64,000 nt of DNA from Hydra vulgaris (taxonomy: Eukaryota > Cnidaria > Hydrozoa > Anthoathecata > Hydridae): contig NC_088922.1 of assembly GCF_038396675.1 (NCBI RefSeq), forward strand, positions 13,123,501 through 13,187,500. The letters run 5' to 3'. Under the pieces are notes generated by a model that saw only the letters and a list, made by a program, of their open reading frames with translations, did no database searches and had not been told where the DNA came from. Numbering within the stretch: position 1 is the stretch's first letter; each line of letters starts with the position of its first letter. The translations under genes were made by a program, and so were the position numbers. Positions 10,640 to 21,165 of the stretch are shown in pieces.

Positions 10640-11301
10640 ATGGCTGGATTTTCTAGAATTGTGGTTGTAGTCAAGATTGTACACCCACATCAGCCACCAG
10701 ATATAGTCTCCTATCATTTTCTCATTGTAGAGGCTTTGCTGCTTCTGCTCCATCTCCTTCACATTTTAATGTAATTTCTCACTTGTTTTTCAGGGAAGTT
10801 TATATATCCTTGAGCTTGTCTAAGTGAGCATCCAACATATGAAGTTAAAGGTCCTGCATTCTATAATGGTGAAATCAGACTATTTACCAATTGTTTATAG
10901 TTTTTAGCTTTGTGGTTATCTAAAAAGCTGTTGACCATTTCCCTAAAACAGTTCCATGCTTTTTTCCCAATAATGTCTAGCTTGTTAGAAAAGTCTGTTA
11001 TTTGAGTAGTTTCTTTATCTTAAGTGCATCAAAAATCTCACCTTTAATTTTGGCCTCGGATAACTTTGGGAAGAACTCTAGAAAGCACTTATGAGCAAGC
11101 GGTTTTTGATTGAGAACCTTTGCAAAATGCTTCATCAAGCCCAACATAATGTGTAGTGGTGGCATGAATACAAATTTTGTGTCGAGAAGTGGCTCCCGCA
11201 AAATATTCAGAGTTTTCTATTATAATATATTTATATTTATATCAAATATTTAGAGAGAACTTTTAATTCTGTTTGCTGCTCCCAGTTTCTTCCTGTTGTA
11301 G
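10640..11301 (-). pseudogene. Unnamed transposon ORF (PPLHIKLG family), 3' half
   Basis: On the - strand one reads NWEQQTELKV, REPLLDTKFVFMPPLHIMLG, LMKHFAKVL, FPKLSEAKIKGEIFDALKI, a block around FREMVNSFLDNHKAKNY, then LHMLDAHLDKLKD and GDYIWWLMWVYNLDYN. I recognise this series as an ORF family repeated in cnidarian and some insect genomes that I cannot name. Stops and frameshifts make it a pseudogene. The 5' half of the same ORF is found at 17947-18560; the two halves are separated by the 11302-17946 insertion. Function unknown; linked to mobile DNA only by its repetitive nature. Confidence 0.7.
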
Positions 11302-11714
11302 TTGGGTGTGTCATACTTTATATTTATTTTTAAAAAAATTTTAACAAAAATCCGGTATATAGAAAACTTGTGTACAACTTATTTAAAACTTAAACAAACT
11401 AAAAACTTAAAAAATGTTAAGCTACTGGGAAGTGTGTTTTAAAATTGCATATTTATAGTAAATATTTTGTAATTTGCTTTGACCCTTACCACAGATACTG
11501 TTTTGCGTCCATGCATTTTTAAACCCAAGTAATTGTTCACACCCACTCACTTTGAATTTTATGTATGATATCAAAACTATAAAAAGTTTATAAAAATTAA
11601 AAAATTTTATAAATTGTCAAACTAACAGTTTTTATGTTATTTTTATGTCAAAAAAAATTATTAAAAAAAAAAAAACATTTACGCTAAAGGTTTTCAAATT
11701 ATGAAATTTGCTAT

Positions 11715-12190
11715 TTAATCATGGCAATATCATCAAGAACTAGAAAAGCTTTTGGAAATTATAGGTTATGGAACAGATTTTCTAGTATCAGAATTACCAA
11801 CGCTAAGAGATCTTCTTAAATATGGTCTGTTTTTACAAGAAAGAAACAATTAAAGCAAATAGTATCTGATAAATAAGAAATAATATCTGATAAAATACTT
11901 AATGAACGATGTTTTGTTGGTAAATGGATCAAAGCAAATGCTTTATTTGTATATCCTGCAGCACATATAAAACATATTATGCAAACTTGGTGGATGATTG
12001 AAATACAGCCAACCTGGTTGCTAGGGGAAAAGCAATCTTAAAGGATAAAGATAGATTTATGGCTAAACATGACAAATTGTTTGATATACTGAATTGTAAT
12101 TGCCAAATTAATACTTATCAAGAAAAAAAATGCTTGTCAAAATGTAACAATGAAGCCCACATTAATTACATGTGCAAAAAAAAAAGATTC
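11715..12190 (+). pseudogene. Transposase of the 9-bp-TSD element, N-terminal block
   Basis: Readable pieces are ELEKLLEIIGYGTDFLVSEL then PTLRDLLKYGLFLQERNN. After stops there follow a Lys-rich part and a Cys-rich motif in CNCQINTYQEKKCLSKCN. These resemble the N-terminus of an ORF family found many times in cnidarians and aphids (ELPTKRDVL.. then a Cys-rich segment). Several stops make it non-functional. It is separated from the core block (16200-17640) by the fold-back insertion at 12285. Confidence 0.6.
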
Positions 12191-12299
12191 TAAAGAAAGA
12201 GTTAGTTTTTATACAAATTTATAAAATGAGTATTTTATTTTAGACAACTTGGTCATGGCTGTTTGCAAGTTTATTATATTAATTAGAGTTGTTACGATA

Positions 12300-12955
12300 T
12301 AATATGTCTGGCAGATCTGTCGACATAATTTCAGACATAATTTCTACCGACATAAAATATGTCCCACATATTTTCGATTGACATATTTTGACATAATTTT
12401 AGGTCTGAATTATTTTCTGCTGACATAAAATATGTCAGACATATTTTCTGTCGACATATTTTGACATATTTTTATGTCTGAATTATTTTCTGCTGACATA
12501 AAATATGTCAGACATATTTTCTATCGACATATTTTGACATAATTTTATGTCTGAATTATTTTCTGCTGCCATAAAATATGTCAGACATATTTTCTGTCGA
12601 CATATTTTGACATATTTTTATATCTGAATTATTTTCTGCTGACATAAAATATGTAAGATATATTTTCTATGGACATATTTTGACATAATTCTATAAGTTT
12701 TCTAATATTCTATAGTTTTATAAGTGAATTATTTTCTGCTGACATAAAATATGTCAGACATATTTTCTGTCGACATATTTTGACATATTTTTATGTCTGA
12801 ATTATTTTCTGCTGACATAAAATATGTCAGACATATTTTCTATCGACATATTTTGACATATTTTTATGTCTGAATTATTTTCTGCTGACATAAAATATGT
12901 AAGATATATTTTCTATGGACATATTTTGACATAATTCTATATCTGAATTATTTGC
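12300..12955 (+). repeat. Tandem repeat of about 64 bp, left arm
   Basis: Successive units each contain TCTGAATTATTTTCTGCTG, GACATAAAATATGTCAGACA and TCGACATATTTTGACAT with small variations. Each unit also holds shorter palindromes (for example TGACATAAAATATGTCA). The inverted counterpart lies at 14960-15240. Confidence 0.85.
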
Positions 12956-13070
12956 TATTTGATATTCTTGAAGAAAAAATCAATCTAACAAATTTATTGC
13001 ACATTTCAACTTAATTTACAGAGTTAAGTGAAAATGGTTTCACAAATTTGTTGCTTTTTTGCAATCAATT

Positions 13071-13715
13071 ATAATTGACGGTCAACAAAAAAAAAAATTT
13101 TTTTCTGGTGCCGAGCAAAAAATTTGTTTTTTGGATTGCATTTCACATTTTGATTTCAAATATGCAACTCATTTTTTACCATCACATTAAGTTGTAAAGA
13201 TATTTGGGTTCAGATCTTTAATATTTGGGGTAAAGTCCCTAATATTGTCAAAAAAAAAAGTTGTTCAAAAGTATGTCAACTTGGGTCTCAAAAAAAGCGT
13301 ATTTTAGAAGATAGTATAGAAATTTTAGAAAACATAAAAATTTTTCCTTAAAATATTTTGGCAAAAAAATTATTTGAAAAAATGCTAAAGACTCTTAAAA
13401 AAATGTCAACAAAATGTTTTTCAGCAATAATACATAAAATACTTATTTTTATTACAAACGAATAACATCTTTAAAATCTCTATGAAAATACGCTTCTTTT
13501 GAGACTCAGGTTGACATACTTTGAACAACTTTTTTTTCGACAATATTAGGGACTTTACCCCAAACTATAAAGATTTGAACCCAAATATCTTTACAACTTG
13601 ACGTGATGGTAAAAAATGAGTTGCATATTTGAAATGAAAATAAGAAATCCTACATAAAAAACAAATTGTTTTCTTGGCACCAGAAAAAAATTTTGTTTTT
13701 GTTGACCTGAAATAT
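13071..13715. mobile_element. MITE-like inverted-repeat element nested in the fold-back arm
   Basis: The ends share GGTCAACAAAA, an A-rich run and TTTTTTTCTGGTGCC in inverted orientation. Longer arms (about 13100-13310 against 13485-13700) are nearly complementary, for example AAGATATTTGGGTTCAGAT opposite its complement near 13570. The fold-back arm sequence resumes after it (GCTTCATAAAAC), and the right arm lacks it, so it inserted into one arm only. No coding sequence. Confidence 0.75.
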
Positions 13716-15653
13716 GCTTCATAAAACTTTTATTTTAAATCCTATAAGCAAATATCTTTTGTTTCATAAAGGTCTTTTTCTGCCCTTTTTAGGGATGTAT
13801 CATTTGATAGTATTGACAAAGTATTTTTAGCGATGTATTATTTGAGAGTATCGACTAGTATTGATGCATCATTTGATAGTATTTGATAGTATTTGATAGT
13901 ATTGATTAGTATGGATTAGTATTGGCGATTTCCCTTAGAATGTGAAAACCATCTCAAGCTGAGTTTTTATTACTGAAAAATGGTTTTTATTAATATGACT
14001 AAACTTAAAATTATTCTCTTGATTAAAATAATATTTAAAAAAAAAACATTTTTAGTTATTTTTAACTAATAGTTGATTTATTCAATAAATTATTCTCCAT
14101 TTTTGACTTTAAATTGTAAGGAAAACGAAAAAAATAATTATTCCAATATATATTTCACTCAAAACATTTTATGCAAGTTTATGGCAGTTAATTATGCTGT
14201 TATAATGCAATTGTCAATTATTTTATTGTTAAATAAATCATAACTATTATAACTAAAAATATATTATTCGTAATTAGTTATAAATTATTACCGGTTAGTC
14301 TTCTTAATATGAATTTAATGAGCTGAATATAACTTTTGTGAAATATTTCAAATTCTTCAGCTTAAATGAATTTAATTTGGCACGAATTTTTTGAAATTCT
14401 GTGAACCGTTTTTTTCATAGAATCTTTTGAATTCAATTTTTCATAATGAAATCTTTTTCAGGATCAACTAATAATTAAAAATAACTGAAAAAGTTTTTTT
14501 TTTATAATTATTTTAATCAAAGAAATAATTTTAAGTTTAGTCATACTAATAAAAACCACTTTCAGTAATAAAAACTCTGCTTGAGATGGTTTTTACATTC
14601 TAATAAGGGAAAGCGCCAATACTAATCAATACTATCAAATACTATCAAATGATGCCTCAATACTAGTCAATATTAGTCAATAATACCAATGTCAATATTA
14701 GTCATAATCAATAAATAAGTCATAATCAATAAATAAGTCAATAAATGCCAATATTAGTCAATACTATCAAATGATACATCGCTAAAAAGGGCAGAAAAAG
14801 ACCTTTTTGAAACAACTGATGTTTGCTTATAGGGTTTAAAGTAAAAGTTTTATGAAGCAGAATTGATTGCAAAAAAGCAACAAATTTGTTAAACTATTTT
14901 CACTTAACTCTGAAACTAAGTTTATCAAGAATATCAAACAGCATATAATTCAGATATAAAATTATGTCAAAATAAGTCTGACATATTTTATGTCAGCAGA
15001 AAATCATTCAGACATAAAATTATGTCAAAATATGTCGATAGAAAATATGTCTGACATATTTTATGTCAGCAGAAAATAATTCAGACATAAAACTATGTCA
15101 AAAAATGTCGATAGAAAGTATGTCTGACATATTTTATGACAGCAGAAAATAATTCAGACATAAAATTATGTCAAAATATGTCGATAGAAAATATGCGGGA
15201 CATATTTTATGTCGGCAGAAAATATGTCTCAGACATATTTGACAGATAACAACTCTGACATTAATCATCGAGAAAAAAACTAAGTTTCAAAAACAAAAAA
15301 AAGCAAAACTAACAAAATAGGAAATTAAAATAAATTTAAATAGAAAAAAATAAAAATAAATTAATAATTTAAATAATTTGTGTACTGTTTTTATTTTTGT
15401 TTCTTTAGACTAATTGTTATTTTCAGCAACAAAATTAGATCAAGCAAAAAAACAAAAACAGCATTAAGTTGACATTAAAAAGAATGATTTTCCTATATTT
15501 TATTTGTTTTTTTTTAAAGTGAAAATATAAATTGCAACCTATTTGTAAAATATATTTGTATAATTTTAATGTACTAAGTATATATTGTCACTAAATGAAA
15601 ATGTCTAGGTAATGCGTGTGTATACTTTTATATATAACTTTTAGTATTATATA

Positions 15654-15745
15654 CTGATATTTATTTGTTACAAAGTATACGCACGTTTAGCTTATTTGGA
15701 TAAGGTGTTTACTTCATAAACAGAATGTCTGTGGTTCGAAACCAA
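15654..15745 (+). repeat. tRNA-like unit, left member of an inverted pair
   Basis: CGTTTAGCTTATTTGGATAA resembles a box A/D-arm, TGTTTACTTCATAAACA forms a 5-bp anticodon-type stem with a 7-nt loop, and GGTTCGAAACC (15733-15743) is a consensus box B. No complete acceptor stem is seen, so this is tRNA-like rather than a tRNA gene. Its partner lies inverted at 16080-16172. Confidence 0.6.
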
Positions 15746-16079
15746 CCTCATTTTAAGTTTTTTTGTTTTTTTCACACGCAGCCAAATGTTAAAAGAAACA
15801 TTTCTCCGCTAAAAGATTGGGGATAAAAAACCTACAGAAAAAGAAAGGTAATATGAAACAATTAAGGCTATGTAAAAAATGTTTAAGCTTAAAAACTATG
15901 TATATATAAGTGTGCGCCTTACTTAGAAAATACACTAAAAGTCTTGAATGGTATAAGAAATCTGCATGTGATGAGATGTGTATCATTCAGAAACATACAA
16001 CAAAAAGATTTTTTTTATATACAAAGCAAACATATGACCAGCAGTATTTAATAGAAAAACAAAAAAAGTTGGACAGTTG

Positions 16080-16172
16080 CAGGAATCGAACCACAGACAT
16101 TCAGTTTATGAAGTAAACGTCTTATCCAAAAAAGCTAAACGCGCGTATACTTCATAACAAATAAATATTCAA
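16080..16172 (-). repeat. tRNA-like unit, right member of an inverted pair
   Basis: On the - strand it matches the 15654-15745 unit over about 90 bp, with box B GGTTCGATTCC (16082-16092) and the same GTTTACTTCATAAAC stem. The two units point towards each other across about 330 bp. They could be the ends of a small inverted-repeat element or two SINE copies. Confidence 0.6.
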
Positions 16173-16199
16173 TTACCTATAAAAAAGCATCTGAAGAAC

Positions 16200-17640
16200 T
16201 GCAACAAGCATTAGAAGTCAAAGGAAAGGTTTGAGCTTGAATTTAGAAAAACAAAGGAATTATTTAGTAATGAATGTTGCATAACTAACAGCAATACTGA
16301 ACTGAGTCTAATGTGTTGACAAAATAAAGTTCAGGAATGTTTATGAGGACAAAGGAATCATGAAAGTATTTCTAACATGGCTTAAGCAAGCCATGTTAGA
16401 AATACTTTATGGTAGAGGCTTATGGGAAACAGGTGTAATTGCGATGGCAGCTAGGATGGATGCAGGAATAATTAAAGAAGACACTACCATGTTAGTTATT
16501 AATCACAACAAAGTCAAGCCATCTCAAGAAAAGGTTATGCAGCATCTTGTTATAAGTTTGACACTCAATGCAGGACTAGCATTATTGAATGTGTTTTTTT
16601 TAATGACAGAATTGGTAATACAAAAGTTCAATTAATAGTTGAAGGTTTGACTAAATATTATCCTGCTAAAATTAAAGAGAAACATACAGTATGTCAAGAG
16701 CTCGGTGGTAGGTATCTTTTCCATTTCACACTTGAAAAAGTTTAAAAGCATATGAAACATGCTGAAGTAGTTTCTCCGAATATATATGAATTTTTAAAAA
16801 ATAATGGTACCAATAAAAGCTTAAAGGCAATAGGTGGTGATTCTACTTGTGTTAACACAGGGTGGTGAGGCAATACATTGGCTGGAAGTGAAATTAAAAA
16901 AGAAAGCTAAACTACCTTGTTACTCCATAAAAATGAACTTTCTCTGCATTATCTGATGATAACTCTTGATGGAGAGACTTTGAGCAGCAATAAATGGAAA
17001 GGCAGTATTGGAAAATTGTTAAATAACGTAACTACTCTGGAAATTAATCCATCCTTTGAAAAAATTGATTGGAAATCCTCTTATTACTCTAAAGGATGAA
17101 ATAATCAAAAATTTATTTTCTGATCAGTTTTATGGGTATAAATTAGTCTCTGCCATTTCAAGTGGAAATATACCTGTAGACAAGTAAAGTAGTTGCAATT
17201 GTTATGCCAACAGTTTGATGTGGTATGCTTTCTCTGAGTCCGTCATAAAGACCATGCTCTGCTCAGAGAATGTAAAGGAAAGAAAGAACGGTATAGAGTT
17301 AATTGTGAAAATCAGAGACCTCGGTGACAAAAAACTTCAAACTGGTGATAAAAATGTTAGAGTAAGAATAACTCCAGAAATAATACCTTAAGCAACAAAA
17401 CTTAAACAGCTAATCGACTGGACTATCTCCTATGAACCTATTCTTACTTGTGATCTGACAACAGAAGAAGTAAAACAGATTATATTTCAGCATTGGATGT
17501 TACAGATTGGCCTTGTCATGGGTAGTCTTGGGCAATTGTTAGGACTAGTTAAACAGGTAACAAAAGCAGCAAGCAAAGTTTATTCTTATGAAAAAAGGGA
17601 TGGTTTTATAAGAGGGTAGGATTTATCAACACAGTTAATG
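16200..17640 (+). pseudogene. Transposase of the 9-bp-TSD element, core block
   Basis: Recognisable pieces in order: ETGVIAMAARMDAGIIKEDT and VINHNKVKPSQEK (16420-16540), HTVCQELGGRYLFHFTLEK (near 16700), KAIGGDSTCVNTGW (near 16830), LHKNELSLHYLMITLDGETL and NKWKGSIGKLLNNV (16920-17030), then DQFYGYKLVSAISSGNIPVD. These correspond to a repeated ORF family in which a GCDGTNVNTG block and an LH.NELPLRHL block are constant; I do not know a formal name. The Asp of GGDST is a candidate catalytic residue, by inference only. Frameshifts and stops are frequent. A fold-back palindrome (16363-16408) lies within the reading frame. Confidence 0.65.
16363..16408. repeat. Fold-back palindrome, 21-bp perfect stem, 4-nt loop
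   Basis: AAAGTATTTCTAACATGGCTT is followed after AAGC by its exact complement. It lies within the decayed transposase frame and would add or replace about a dozen codons. Confidence 0.9.
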
Positions 17641-17946
17641 TCTACTAATCGGTCAAAGAAAAATCTGATCTTAATGACAAAAATTTTAAAAATTTAAATT
17701 TTGTTCTGTTTAAAAAATTATAATAAAAAGAATTCTTATTTTATTAAATAGATAACTAAATGATAGATAAATGATTATAGAAACTATTATAAAAATTTTA
17801 ATAATAGTAGATAAAATGGTAATCCCGGTAGCTTAATCATTTTGGATTTTTTAATCTAAGCTTTTTTTAGTAATATTATATAAAAATACAAGTTTTTAGA
17901 ATACAGAATTTTCAATCCGGAGGAAAAAAAAAAATGACACACCCTA

Positions 17947-18560
17947 CTGTTGTAGTGAAGGAGATTACTTTTCTATCCCAAAGGCACAGAAAGCATTGAA
18001 ATTTAATAAATTAACCTGTGGAAATTAAGCAAGTTGCTATCTCGAAATTTGCGATTATTTCCTAAGGGTGTTTGCTGTATTGCAGAGAATCTAGGAGGAG
18101 TTTTACATTGCAGTAATTTTTTCAGGCAGACTGAATGGGCTAGGGTAATGATTGCAATTCATTTTAATTGTGTAGATGAACAGTCTTTAAACTTTTGGTA
18201 GAGCTGTCTATAAAGATTTGCCACTTTGTTGGTTTAAGTGGCACTTAAATTGTGTTAAGCATTCCAAGTGTATCGTGGCAAAAGCAAAAACCATCTCTTT
18301 AGTGAAAAAGCATGAAAAGAGTTTTTGTTGTCTTTTTTAACTTTTAACATGCACTTTTTTTTTGACCAAGTTCCACTGCTTCATTTTGGAAATGAATAAT
18401 TCTGCATGGGACCATAACCCTAGCTAAATTATTTACTTCTTTTTGGTTAGGAAAATGAGAATATTTCAGGCTTTTAATATCTCAGTATGAAACTCCTTGT
18501 CATCACATCATTTATTTTTATTTTCAGCTAGATAAGCTGGCTTAAGCACAGGGTATTTGC
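17947..18560 (-). pseudogene. Unnamed transposon ORF (PPLHIKLG family), 5' half
   Basis: On the - strand, frameshifted pieces read ISKMKQWNLVKKKVHV, KRQQKLFSCFFTKEMVFAFA, RQLYQKFKDCS (matching a WRLFIDSSKRSLK-type block) and FQCFLCLWDRK. They are followed directly by the 9-bp duplication of the 11302-17946 element. The order of blocks continues in the 11301-10640 fragment, so the ORF was one unit before the insertion. See that entry for the family. Confidence 0.65.
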
Positions 18561-18570
18561 AGCAGTGAAA

Positions 18571-18626
18571 GATTGGAGCAATTGAGGATGGGAGATCCGT
18601 ATTTCCTATCCTTAATTGCTCCAATC
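18571..18626. repeat. Fold-back palindrome, 26-bp stem with three G/A differences, 4-nt loop
   Basis: GATTGGAGCAATTGAGGATG (from 18571) is mirrored after CCGT. The three mismatches are all G/A transitions, as expected from decay after the palindrome formed. Confidence 0.85.
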
Positions 18627-18941
18627 CTTTTAACTTGGGTTCAATTAGGACATTCGATACTTTAAATTGAAAAGGATTGCTTTGAAAGTCAGAAGTACAA
18701 AGTTTGATCCCTTCACCTTGCTGGTGGTACTCCCTCCACCACCATCCTTCGTCACCCTGGTAGATCTATACTCAAAATATTATTCCACAAGTCTTGTTTG
18801 TTTCTTTCTTGGTTCTTGTTTTGGAGTTATTGGGTTGAGAGAACAATTTCAGGAGAAAATAAAAATGAATCTTTCTTGACTGTAGTAACTTTTCAGCTTG
18901 GGTAGATACAGTTTTTATTCACACAACAAAAAGTATATTGG

Positions 18942-20068
18942 CAGAGGCGAACCCAGACCTGTTTTAGTACCGCTGGAGCGGTATGGGCGCCCAAAAACTA
19001 TTTTTATTTTTTAATTTTTCTTTTGCTTTTTTATTAAAATTAAAAAAAAAATTTTCAGTTTTAAAATTTAAATGCTGTAGTATATAAATAGTTTTCAGTT
19101 TATTTAAGCTGTGTCATTTTTCTTCAGGACAATAAAATGAATTAAAAAGAAATTGATTTTTTACGTAATTACGTAACTGTCCTTCAGTTATTAAGTGAAC
19201 GTTAGTTTAAAAAAAAAAGAATGCCGCTACAAAACTTAATTTTTAGAAACGTGTTGCAAAATTTTATAACGATGGAATGTATAAAAATTTGTTTTTTCAA
19301 AATATCCATTCAGAGTAAAGTTGGCTTTTGTTTTTTGGCAATTAAGAGTAAACAAAGCTTTTGATGAATGAACAAAAAAAGTTTCAGTCTTAGTAACTAT
19401 CACGCAAATTAAATTTTTGAATGAATGAACTTTTGAACTTTAGATAGCTATTTTAGTTTACGTGAGGAAAGCAAAAAAACGAAACGTAAACTTTTTCGGA
19501 AAGTTTTGTTTCTTTTCCATATTCTTTTTGACTTTAAAAATAATAAAAATAACAATTACAATAATTTAATAAAAGTTTTATTAAGATCTGTTTAAAATAA
19601 CCCATAGTAAATGTAACTTACTTATTAAACGTAATTTTTTTAATTATACTTAATGATTAAAAAAATATATAACATTTTTCAAAATTATGTTTACTAAAAT
19701 TAAATTTATTAAAATTTAGTTAATGTTTAAAACTATTTAAACAATTTTCAAAAATTATTTATTAATAGCGTGGTATTTGCAACAAAAGCGTTTATTAAAG
19801 TCTAAAGTAAAATAGTTTTCTTAACTAAAGTAACATCACCCACTGGTAAATTCATGTATTCAAAAAAATCCCTTTAAACCAACTCCTTATCTTAGGATAA
19901 AACTAAACAAGATAAACACAAATGATTAAAATGATGATTAAAAATCATTGTCGCAGCACTGGTTTTAACTAAGGGAGGAGGGGGAGGGGGAACTCAAAAA
20001 CATCAACCTCCCCCCTATGTTGCCAAAAAAAAAGCGGTATCCCCAAATAAACTCTGGGTTCTTCACTG
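18942..20068. mobile_element. hAT-like non-autonomous element, 1.1 kb
   Basis: The ends are CAGAGGCGAACCCAGA and, inverted, CAGTGAAGAACCCAGA (13 of 16 identical), the CAG..GCGnACCCAG style of hAT termini. It is flanked by ATTGG on both sides (18937-18941 and 20069-20073). A 5-bp rather than the usual 8-bp duplication would point to a divergent hAT group or to decay of the outer bases. No transposase is visible; the interior is A/T-rich with a G-rich patch near 19975. Confidence 0.6.
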
Positions 20069-20402
20069 ATTGGTTCAACAAGGTTATCATACAGCAATAT
20101 GAGTTACAGAGGTGAACTATCTATACATACTTTTATAACTCATCACCTAGGGGTTCGTTTTACAGTTGTTGTTTTTTGGCAATGGTCTTTGAATTGATGT
20201 TTTTAGTTCCAATCCCTTTCTGCTAAAAATTGCACCTTTTAATCTTTTGGATTCAGGCTTTTAACTCTTCTTTTTGGTTTCTCATTTAAATCAATAAGGA
20301 TTCTACCCCATATTTTTCTCCTTCTTATGCAACTACCATTTTTAATCAATCATTTCTTTCAATTATTTTTTACCAAAACAACTTTATATCATTGCAAGAA
20401 AT

Positions 20403-20515
20403 TAATGCAAGAGGTACTAGTAGAGACTAAGTAAGTACTAAGAGACCTATGTAGGTACTAAGAGACACTAGTAGAAACTAAGTAGGTACTAAGAGACTAG
20501 TAAGAGGCACCAGTA
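20403..20515. repeat. Short tandem repeat of ACTAAGTAGGTACTAAGAGAC type
   Basis: Roughly five irregular copies of a 20-22 bp unit built from ACTAAG, TAGGTACT and AGAGAC. Confidence 0.8.
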
Positions 20516-20827
20516 TCATGCACCATCTATGATTGAGTCAAGTCCTCTAACAATCTAATAATGTTTAACATAAAAAACATTACCGCTGTATTGTTTCAAT
20601 CTTCAGTAAGGTGCCATATTATTAGACTTAATACAAAAAAATCAATATTTCTCTGTTGACTTTTGCAAATTTTTTTTCTTTAATTTCAATTTTTAACATT
20701 TAAAATTCATGCAAATTCAAAAGCCAAGTACTCAATTAAAAAACTTTATTTAATGTACAAAAACTAAAACATTAAGCTCAAGTTTAGTATTTAGTATGAT
20801 GTCTTTTTGCTGCAATTAAGGCTTGAA

Positions 20828-20879
20828 TAAAAAACTGTATTTTGAGCATGTTGTGACATGCTCAAAATACAGTTTTTTA
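20828..20879. repeat. Fold-back palindrome, 24-bp perfect stem, 4-nt loop
   Basis: AACTGTATTTTGAGCATGT is mirrored after TGTG. A further partial copy of the arm (ACTGTATTTTG) follows directly at 20879-20889. Confidence 0.9.
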
Positions 20880-20889
20880 CTGTATTTTG

Positions 20890-21165
20890 GGGCTCCTCGC
20901 TGTGATTCTACAAATATATGAGTCTTTTCATATGTTCTTACTTTCTATTTATCACATATTCAGCTATTTCTTGTTTCAAAAGTAATCTGAAAATTCTTTA
21001 TTGGAGATGTATCTGGAGAAATTCTAGGCCAATCCAAAATGCCTTTTTTTTTCTTTCAAATACTTTGTCACAGACTAGGCATTGGAGCACCGGATTGATG
21101 CACTCTTTACCATTAAGGAACCACTGGGAAAGTCATGATAATAATCTCTTTTGAATTTGCAAGCA
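20890..21165 (-). pseudogene. Tc1/mariner-type transposase fragment
   Basis: On the - strand, VTKYLKEKKGILDWPRISPD is followed by TSPIKNFQ, matching the VLDWPAQSPDLNPIENLW block that carries the last acidic residues of Tc1 transposases. Upstream, HDFPSG may be a relic of the HDNDPKHT block. Frames are broken. It is too short to place in a family. Confidence 0.6.

Larger units (their letters stand above)
12285..15256. mobile_element. Large fold-back element with tandem-repeat arms
   Basis: Both ends start AGAGTTGTTA in inverted orientation. The outer arms consist of tandem copies of a roughly 64-bp unit containing GACATAAAATATGTCAGACA (about nine at left, 12300-12950; about four at right, 14960-15240). 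The inner arms continue as inverted repeats up to about 14075 on the left and from about 14460 on the right, including GATAGTATTGATTAG-type short repeats. The centre is A/T-rich and no coding capacity is seen. The left arm is interrupted by a second inverted-repeat element (13071-13715). The target duplication is not clear (ATTAAT lies near both ends). Confidence 0.75.
11302..17946 (+). mobile_element. 6.6-kb DNA transposon, 9-bp target-site duplication
   Basis: The ends are TTGGGTGTGTCAT (11302) and, inverted, TAGGGTGTGTCAT (ending 17946). They are flanked on both sides by CTGTTGTAG (11293-11301 and 17947-17955). Similarity of the inverted ends continues patchily for about 130 bp: ATCCGG, AAAACTTGT and TAAGCTACYGGGA appear in order on both sides. 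Inside are two transposase blocks (11715-12190 and 16200-17640) and a large fold-back insertion (12285-15256). The element interrupts an older transposon ORF, and the split protein is continuous once it is removed. Confidence 0.8.

Noticed and set aside
12300-12955. CRISPR-like array because of regular repeats
   Set aside because: Repeats are directly tandem without unique spacers, the genome is clearly eukaryotic, and there is an inverted counterpart at 14960-15240.
15682-15743. A functional tRNA gene
   Set aside because: Box A and box B are good, but no matching 7-bp acceptor stem is present, the base before the apparent anticodon is not T, and the unit is part of an inverted repeat pair.
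20828-20879. Pre-microRNA or transcription terminator interpretation of the perfect hairpins
   Set aside because: Loops of 2-8 nt and perfect symmetry over unrelated sequences fit inverted duplication better; no conserved mature sequence can be argued from one window.
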